NCBI GenBank assembly: GCA_963556195.1
Contig: OY744533.1
Location: forward strand, 52,447,808-52,511,807
DNA from: Sepiola atlantica
Lineage: Eukaryota > Mollusca > Cephalopoda > Sepiida > Sepiolidae
Length of the DNA stretch: 64,000 nucleotides
Direction of reading: 5' to 3'
In this document: piece after piece, positions 58,615-64,000 of the stretch
Layout: every line of letters starts with the position of its first letter
Numbering within the stretch: position 1 is the first letter of the stretch
Position numbers and translations under genes: made by a program
The notes under the pieces: generated by a model
The model's input: the letters and a program-made list of their open reading frames with translations, nothing else
Databases searched by the model: none
Told to the model about the DNA's origin: nothing

Positions 58615-59268
58615 GCAACGTCCTGGAGCAATATATGTATATCACTAAGAGTATTTCCAATCACAGCGAAAATTCCGGAAGTTGGTAGCACGCTCACAGT
58701 TTGTAGCAAAGTTCCTTGCAAAGTTTTTTGACTTTCTCAGATGCTGGAGAGATCTCCCAGGAACTATTAATGATAGTTGGAATAGAAGTATCATGTCAGT
58801 TCAGTACCCTGTCTTTTATTTTCCCAAACTGGCAAAAACCAATCTTCTGTATAGCAGTTTAGGCATAGGGGACTTAAGCGTTTTATTATAATGCTTTCAT
58901 TATAAGTGATTTATTAAACAAAACAGTGATTATACACATAGCTAGGGGAAAACGTGTGTTCGTACATTCGGCGACAGTATCAGTGCGAAAAGTAATACAA
59001 TTGATTTTATGGGGGTCAAACTTGTCTCAGACATTGTTATTCATAGGTCACTCATACCTCATATCTCAATCTTAAAGAAACATTAATGTGTAAAAGTTTA
59101 CATTCACGCATACATACGAAAGAAACAGCTCAAAACCATATTCAATACTCGTTGAAACAATGAGGAATAAATATATTTGATCCTTATAATCAATTCAATG
59201 AAATCAAGTAAGTACTATTCAATTGTTTCAATTTATTATTCAATCACTATATACTTCATCTATTAATA

Positions 59269-59270
<2 letters not shown>
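58615..59270. other. Duplicated intron sequence between pseudoexons
   Basis: It repeats text found after other EGF exons (cgtacattcgg, aatacaattgat, cataggtcactcat). No intact exon. Confidence 0.55.

Positions 59271-59342
<72 letters not shown>
59271..59342. repeat. (TC)n(TA)n microsatellite
   Basis: CT tract then TA tract. Confidence 0.95.
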
Positions 59343-59343
<1 letters not shown>

Positions 59344-59611
59344 CTAGTATGCTTCATCTTACCGTATGAAGAACATTTTATAAAGAAAAGTACTAATTAC
59401 ATTAAAAAATGTTACATTTTATGAAGATTTTCTTTGGAAAGAAACAATTTGAATGCAGATATTTTAAATAGTGAAATTTGTTAAGTTTTAATCTTAGCCC
59501 GAAAAGTAATTGAGAGTCTATTATTAAAAAAAATCATCATCCAATAGATATTAACTGTTAATCCTTTCATTAATTTCTCTGAGATTTCCAGTGTATAGGT
59601 TTCAAATAGTC

Positions 59612-59712
59612 ATTAATATTCCTTTGTAACAAGTTACTCCTGTAGGACCTGGTGTACAAACACATCGGAATGTTTACCAAAATCAAACGCAAGTTCAACT
59701 ATTATCACAATT
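59612..59712 (-). pseudogene. Decayed EGF pseudoexon
   Basis: The minus strand keeps EGF landmarks (CDNS, TCV, FRCVCTPGPTGVTC) in the same arrangement as the intact exons, but in-frame stops interrupt the middle. The donor has become AAAGGA instead of AAAG|GT. It lies where a tandem copy would be expected, and downstream intron sequence resembles that of the intact copies. It is read as a dead member of the EGF exon array and should be skipped in splicing. Confidence 0.65.
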
Positions 59713-59954
59713 GTTGGAAAATATTAATGTTTATTCAGTTGGTTAATTATTCGATATTGATTAAATAATAAAATCTTATTTGGTTTTAGATTATTTAATA
59801 CTGGAAGACAACACTTATTGCAAGCGTTTCATTCTAAGTGATTCAATCAAAACATATAGTGATTTTCAGGCGATTCTGCAGTATAGTTAACATGAAAGAA
59901 CGGGGTAAAAAAACAAATATACAAAAATAAGTATTACCAAACGCAAGAAAAATT

Positions 59955-60445
59955 ACCTTTCTCCTTAGCTGTATAATTTTAACGTGCGTTTACAGCTTGT
60001 AAGATTTATGATCTATTAATTTGTTATCATCACTTTTAATCTATTCTTGGACTCATCTTCCAACATGGCGGCCGATATTTTAAACCTGTTTGTTCATTTA
60101 CAGCTTAAAAGGTAGTAAAAAAGGGTTAGAGGACCGTAGGCCAAAAGTTCGGGGTGGTTTCCAGTCGTATTATGGCAAGCTGTTTGCTTTGTATTTACTA
60201 TCGTTTAAGCCTGAAATTTGAAAGCAGTTTCCAAAGAAATCACCGCCATTTTAGAAGATAGGTCAAACGATAGATTAAAAGTTACAATAACAAATTAATA
60301 GATTTTAAATATTACATTCAGAAAATGCACATGGAAATTTGACACTTAAGTAGAAAATTTAATTTTCTTGTGTTTCGTAACAGTTATTTATTTTATATTT
60401 GTTTTATAACCTTGTTCATTGTACTGCACAATCGCCGATTTCCAA
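59955..60445. mobile_element. Long-TIR non-autonomous element, copy B
   Basis: Inverted arms include gatctattaatttgttat (about 60010) and its complement near 60285, also ccaacatggcgg against ccgccattttag. The outer right end (cgtaacagttattt; tactgcacaatcgc) matches the right end of copy A (ggtaacagttattt; tactgcacaatcag). No ORF. Confidence 0.65.
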
Positions 60446-61103
60446 TATAACTAGGGGGAAACATGCATGTTAATACATTTGCCAACAGTTTTAGTGCATA
60501 AAGGAATACAATTAATCTAATAGGTTTAAAAGTTGTCTCAGATAATACAATTCTCTGTATTATTATTTACTTGCCACTCATCTATTCAATTTACAATCAG
60601 CCACAGACTTTTGTATATGTTTGCTGTGACAACTGCCGAAGTTGGGTGACCTGAGTATTCAGCATTATCTGTGTGTGTACGACTGTGTTTCAAGTAAGTA
60701 TACCACCTCTTAACCATTGATTTTGACAGGGCAAAGTTCGAATAATACTTATCAAGCTATTGTCTTGCTTCGACGATATTATTTTCATCAGAAAGCAATG
60801 TTTATCAACACGCAAAATTCAGATTTTTTCATTATTTGAAAATTTGCAACAAAATTTTCACTTAAAAACTGTAATTTGTAAACACATAATCTGATTGGGC
60901 TCAAATGTTGACACATGTACTGATGTTTAGTATTTTATAAAAGTCATATGAACGTTTTTATGTAATGACACCATTTATATTTCAGACCTGAGACTTATTG
61001 AGTGATGTGTTGTAATTAATCTGATTATTTTCATATGCGTCTGTTACCCATGCCTCCTATCTCAGTGTTCAATTGTATAAGCTTAAAGTAGTCCTGCCCA
61101 TAC

Positions 61104-61211
61104 CTTTGTCACAAGTCTTTCCTGTATAACCTGGTTTACAATCACATGTAAATCCTCTTCGCAATTCAGTGCACGTTCCTCCATTTTCACAAGGATTTGG
61201 TGTGCAATCAC
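61104..61211 (-). CDS. EGF-like exon 1 (most upstream found)
   Basis: A 108-bp exon of 36 codons, phase 1-1, with a cag acceptor and a gtatgg donor. It encodes a six-cysteine EGF-like domain opening [13 protein letters not shown] and closing GYTGKTCDK. Cysteines sit at DC, NPC, GTC, FTC, DC and KTC. The segment CENGGTC fits the O-fucose consensus C2-x4-(S/T)-C3. The first loop CTPNPC lacks the Ser of the O-glucose motif CxSxPC. It is well separated from the next intact EGF exon by two decayed copies. No upstream exon was found. Confidence 0.85.
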
Positions 61212-63160
61212 CTGCAAAATCGAACACAACTGAATTAAAGAATGATCAGCATCATTTAAAACAAAAAATGAGACAAATGACAAACGAATTTTTATTGGTA
61301 ATTAATTTCTTACAGTCAACTATATATATAATTCAATATCATCTATATTATTTTCGCCATTATTTTTATTTTTTTCAAAATTCTGAAAATCTATTTCTTT
61401 GATTAGATAAATATTTAGTGTAGCAATAGCAGGCTAATGATGTAAATGTTCATGATGACACTGTTCCCCTATTTTGTTAGCTTAGCGTTTGAAGAATTAT
61501 TTTTTCTAATAATACTTTCTTAATAAGATATATTGGTTCATGTTTCATATTAAAATTAACATAAGGTTAGAATTCGTATTCCGATTTGAACCAAAGTCCA
61601 TTACATGGTTTTTTATTATAGAAAATGTCTAAAATTTAAATCTTAAGCTTACAGAATCTTAGGAAGAAATTGAAATTCAGGTTATCTTGCTTAATCTGTG
61701 TCTAATGACGATAGATCACATTTAATGCTAATCTGAAATATTTAAAAATTCAAATGGGTGTTTGTGCTCGTATTATGCCCCCCTAAACCCCTTTTAAATT
61801 TTCTAATTTTTACGTGTGTAAAATAGTTTTATGTTCCGGGAAATTCTCCAATTACTGAGTCCGACCCAGACAACTGCTAATATGAAACATTTTAAAATAA
61901 TCACCTAAAAATAAAAATCAGTAAGGAGGATAATAAATATTTTAGATTGAAGAATATAATAACAGTTGTCTACCTTATGTGTACACAAATAAAAAAAATA
62001 GAATGATTTCACTGTATCTCGGCAAACTACTAGTAGATAATCAAAAGCAAAAAATATTTGGATTAAAATTGAGATTAGAAATATGTTTTAAATTTTTTTA
62101 TTCTGCTTTCGTCCAAAAGAAAACAAAACAAAAAGTCAATTCTATTTTCTACTTTTTAAATAATTCTTATAAATTGCTAAATATTTGTCCACAAAATAAA
62201 ACAATATTCTCAAACAAAGCTATTTGTTGCAGACAAACCTCTATTCATGAACGTCGCGGAACTAGAACCATTCAAATTTCGAACAAAACATTCAAGCCTC
62301 GCATATTGGTAAGTCCTCCGCCAGTGGAGCCGTGGGTAGGAATGATAAGGGTTCGAATGCAGTTGGTGCCACAGCCAAGCGTTGTTTGTGAGTGGCGAAC
62401 AAAGTCGTGATATAGGTCCAAATACAGTTGACTTCGGGGGACAAATGGATGTCAATAAAATTACGTTTTATGCCTCGGTTTTCTTAACAAAATTCCGATT
62501 CCCGAAACATGCCGACGGCAACCGAAATATACTGGCTAAAAAAAAAACGTTAACAATTCTGTGCAGGGTTATAACACTCCGGAGTTTTAATATCCAGATC
62601 TGCTTTTTTAAAAATCAATCTGGGTTTTTATTTTTTGAATTTGTTTTTTCTTTCTTAATATCTCTATTTATAAATAACAACTAAAATGAAAAAATGTAGC
62701 AGAATAGTAAAAATATACACTAAACTAATCTTAATTCATTCACAGGGAATCTATTTTTATTTAATAGAATAAATACTTTTTTAGACTGTTGTTACTGATG
62801 TTTAATTAAATTATCTTCCGCGAATAAATATAGATAAATTATGTCCCATATTTCCGCAAGCCGAATACATGATTTCTAATCTTTATGGATTTATTTCGCT
62901 ATGTAAATGATTACAGACGGCTCTGTAAAAATAATGTTAAGCACATTATTTTTACACAGGAAAATAAAGTAAGCATAAGGTTAGACTAGTGAAAACTTCC
63001 ATTAGAAGTTGACAGACTAGGGGTATGATTGCATTACCGGATATGACGTCATGAGACGTGAGATCATCTGAAGTAATGACACAATTCATATTTCAAGTGA
63101 AAGGTAATTTTTGTATAATATAAAGTTTTATAAGGTTATAAAAGATTTAATAACTGTAAT
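61212..63160. other. Upstream intron or 5' region, no exon recognised
   Basis: AT-rich. An open frame at 61979-62410 (plus) and its minus shadow at 62210-62455 show no recognised domain; the segment 62280-62460 is GC-richer and may be a repeat. No signal-peptide exon could be identified. Confidence 0.4.
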
Positions 63161-63162
63161 CG

Positions 63163-63264
<102 letters not shown>

Positions 63265-63732
63265 TTGTTTTTGGTACAGAGAAATTACTACAACATTAGC
63301 ACCGTCGGTTTCAAGCTCAGAAGGACTTAACGATGCGGCTCTCTTTACAGAAATGTGTATTCACTTATCACTCACGTTTGGATATGTTATATGCTTTAGA
63401 GTGTTATGTATATTTGTTTAAAATTTGTGATAGGGAGGGGAATATGGGACTATAAAGTTTGATAAAGTCCGATAAAGGGGGGGTGAAATGTAACAGTTAA
63501 TATTTAAAATTGGAAATAATTGAAAAATATCTCTATACAAGTCTCGTGATTCAATGTTTATTAGTAGCGTATATTAATCCGTTAATGTTTTGAAGGTTAA
63601 CTTGGTGTCGTCTAAAAAGTGCTAAAGAGAGAATATGAGTTTAAGGATTAAACTTTCGAGAAAATAAAAAGGTTGCAAACGGCAGTCGATCAAAGGGGAA
63701 TAACTCTACAAGGGTCTTAATGATTCTGTATT

Positions 63733-64000
63733 AGGAATTTAACATTTTTAACTAAGGTAAAGTGAACACTTATGGGATGAATAATATTGGTATACTGATT
63801 AAGTCGGATCTAGAGATAAGAACAAGGATTAGGTTGACAAGATTTAACCTGTTTAGGAGATGTAGGAAATTTAACATTCTTAACTAAGGTATAGTGAAGA
63901 CTTATGGGATGAATAATATTGGTATACTGATTAAGTCTGATCTAGAGATAAGAACAAGGATTATGTCGACAATATTGAACCTTTTTAGGAGATTTAGGAG
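63733..64000. repeat. ~131-bp tandem repeat running off the right edge
   Basis: The segment aggaatttaacatttttaac at about 63733 recurs as aggaaatttaacattcttaa at 63863, and both copies contain ggatgaataatattggtata. At least two units at over 90% similarity; the array may continue. Confidence 0.85.

Noticed and set aside
61979..62410. 143-codon plus-strand open frame
   Set aside because: No recognised domain, Lys-rich AT-biased text with no conserved motif; possibly repeat-derived in its second half.

Overview
This window looks like AT-rich nuclear DNA from an animal, most likely a cephalopod mollusc. Exons are short with GT/AG borders and kilobase introns. Several introns carry a repeat tail reading GACGTTAAAC-N-ATGATGATGAT that I recognise from octopus and squid genomes. 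The repeat load is heavy: (TA)n tracts, tRNA- and 5S-derived SINEs, Tx1-like and other LINEs, a Penelope-like element and foldback elements. The cephalopod assignment is inference. I see no prokaryotic features.

One gene can be supported. It lies on the minus strand, spans at least 61211 down to 2600, and runs off the left edge. No start codon, signal peptide or stop was found. Nineteen exons join in frame. Thirteen EGF-like exons (61.2 to 28.6 kb) are all phase 1-1. They are followed by a VWD domain split over two exons (24.0 and 19.9 kb), a C8 exon (16.8 kb), a TIL exon (7.2 kb), a VWC-like/Cys-rich exon (5.8 kb) and a VWA exon (3.2 kb). Splice phases agree at every junction (1-1, 1-0, 0-2, 2-1, 1-0, 0-1, 1-1). 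The product is predicted to be a large secreted or extracellular-matrix protein of the zonadhesin/FCGBP/SCO-spondin type. Most of the EGF exons arose by recent tandem duplication together with flanking intron. Two decayed EGF pseudoexons remain at about 58.5 and 59.6 kb.

Region by region: 0.5 to 2 kb has LINE fragments. 2.6 to 7.2 kb has the VWA, VWC and TIL exons and a tRNA-SINE. 7.7 to 10.7 kb is a 27-bp minisatellite. 11.6 to 12.8 kb has a LINE reverse-transcriptase relic and a long-TIR element. 13.9 to 19.5 kb has SINEs, a 5S pseudogene, the C8 exon and a LINE tail. 19.6 to 24.0 kb has the VWD exons enclosing a 387-bp palindrome and Penelope-type fragments. 25.2 to 26.9 kb is a Penelope-like relic. 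28.6 to 61.2 kb is the EGF exon array with intronic insertions. 61.2 to 64 kb shows no recognisable exon.

The most interesting signal is a set of hammerhead ribozyme (HHR) motifs, most of them next to (TA)n tracts. A tRNA-headed SINE at 23388-23581 has a complete type I hammerhead with all three stems and core residues. A truncated sister lies at 23144-23258. Two more tRNA-headed SINEs on the minus strand (14.0 and 18.6 kb) have different but recognisable hammerheads. A palindromic element (20429-20815) carries one in each arm with a 12-bp stem I. Another lies at 57.1 kb on the minus strand. This suggests that several non-autonomous retroelement families here share a 3' hammerhead.
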